Source: a virus
IMG/VR virus record: IMGVR_UViG_3300032086_002497
Span: 1 to 49,882 of that record
Strand: one strand, 5' to 3'
DNA: 49,882 nucleotides
Position numbers and translations under genes: made by a program. Of this stretch, positions 49,674-49,882 are shown piece after piece. Below the pieces are notes generated by a model. It saw only the letters and a list, made by a program, of their open reading frames with translations, ran no database searches and was not told where the DNA came from. The first letter of the stretch is position 1. Every line of letters begins with the position of its first letter.

Positions 49674-49882
49674 TTAATCCCCACAACAATACACCTCACA
49701 ACTATCCAAGTAGGAATTGTCGGGGTTGCCCGTGGTAAGTGAACCGGTATATGATGTCGGTTTACTAACGCAAGAGGTTAGTATGCCCAGCAGACACATT
49801 AGTGATATAAATTCAATGAAAGCCACCTTGAGTCGCACAACGATGCGCTTCTTCCAGGGTAACGATTTGAACTCCGCTGTAT
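49674..49882 (-). CDS. Small lipoprotein (partial; runs across the contig end)
   Basis: The frame is open to the end of the window on the minus strand. KRIVVRLKVAFIEFISLMCL then LGILTSC is a signal peptide with lipobox L-T-S-C; the mature part after Cys is only 30 or so residues (VSKPTSYTGSLTTGNPDNSY, ending EVYCCGD) with three further Cys. If the molecule is circular, the frame continues through the junction into bases 16-1 as MVNKID, giving a complete gene whose ATG shares a CATG with the first plus-strand gene. It might be an outer-membrane spanin or an exclusion lipoprotein; not recognised. Confidence 0.6.
   Translation of the reverse strand, partial: TAEFKSLPWKKRIVVRLKVAFIEFISLMCLLGILTSCVSKPTSYTGSLTTGNPDNSYLDSCEVYCCGD

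Overview
The window looks like the complete genome of a tailed, podovirus-like phage of a Bacteroidota host (flavobacterial or marine type is a guess). The host group is inferred from four things. Several gene starts follow the Bacteroidota sigma pattern TTTG/TTG, a 17-23 nt spacer, then TANNTTTG. Gene starts lack Shine-Dalgarno sites and sit in A-rich leaders. The single-strand binding protein is DUF3127-like, a family typical of this phylum. The portal, neck and nozzle proteins resemble those of Bacteroidota podophages, including the crAss-like group. The contig appears circular or terminally redundant: a minus-strand lipoprotein frame open at position 49882 continues in frame into bases 1-16 and reaches an ATG there.

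Layout. Positions 15-8151 (+) hold a tight early operon, mostly joined by ATGA overlaps: small unknown proteins, a tRNA-like element, a DnaA domain IV-like protein, a RecE/YqaJ-like nuclease, a small HTH protein, a T7 gp4-like primase-helicase, an FkbM-type methyltransferase, a Hjc-like nuclease, the SSB and a DUF1599-like protein. No DNA or RNA polymerase was recognised, so host enzymes are probably used. Positions 8039-43079 (-) hold the late block, read from the right: a putative small terminase, TerL, portal, scaffold, major capsid protein, a head protein, two small appendage proteins, an LDG-repeat fibre, a collagen-like fibre, a glycosyltransferase/lysyl-hydroxylase fusion, a coiled-coil protein, three neck proteins, a nozzle, three internal (ejection) proteins including a 3443-residue polyvalent giant, then holin-like and spanin-like genes. 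Terminators divide this block after the capsid gene, after the head protein, after the LDG fibre and after the hydroxylase.

Positions 43093-46856 (+) carry small basic, membrane and cell-wall related proteins. Positions 46917-49882 are an accessory zone of mixed orientation. It has two secreted-protein cassettes with near-copies of one promoter and bidirectional terminators, a lysozyme-like gene, tiny membrane genes and a repeat-rich regulatory element. No gap longer than about 300 bases lacks a gene.

The outstanding feature is the pair at 28016-32028. A virion fibre with about 130 Gly-X-Y triplets, rich in Lys at Y positions (GSK-GQK-GEP), lies next to a protein that fuses a GT4-like glycosyltransferase, a GT25-like domain and a PLOD-type 2-oxoglutarate/Fe(II) lysyl hydroxylase. 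This looks like a phage-encoded system for hydroxylating and glycosylating its own collagen fibre, analogous to animal LH3/COLGALT and mimivirus L230.
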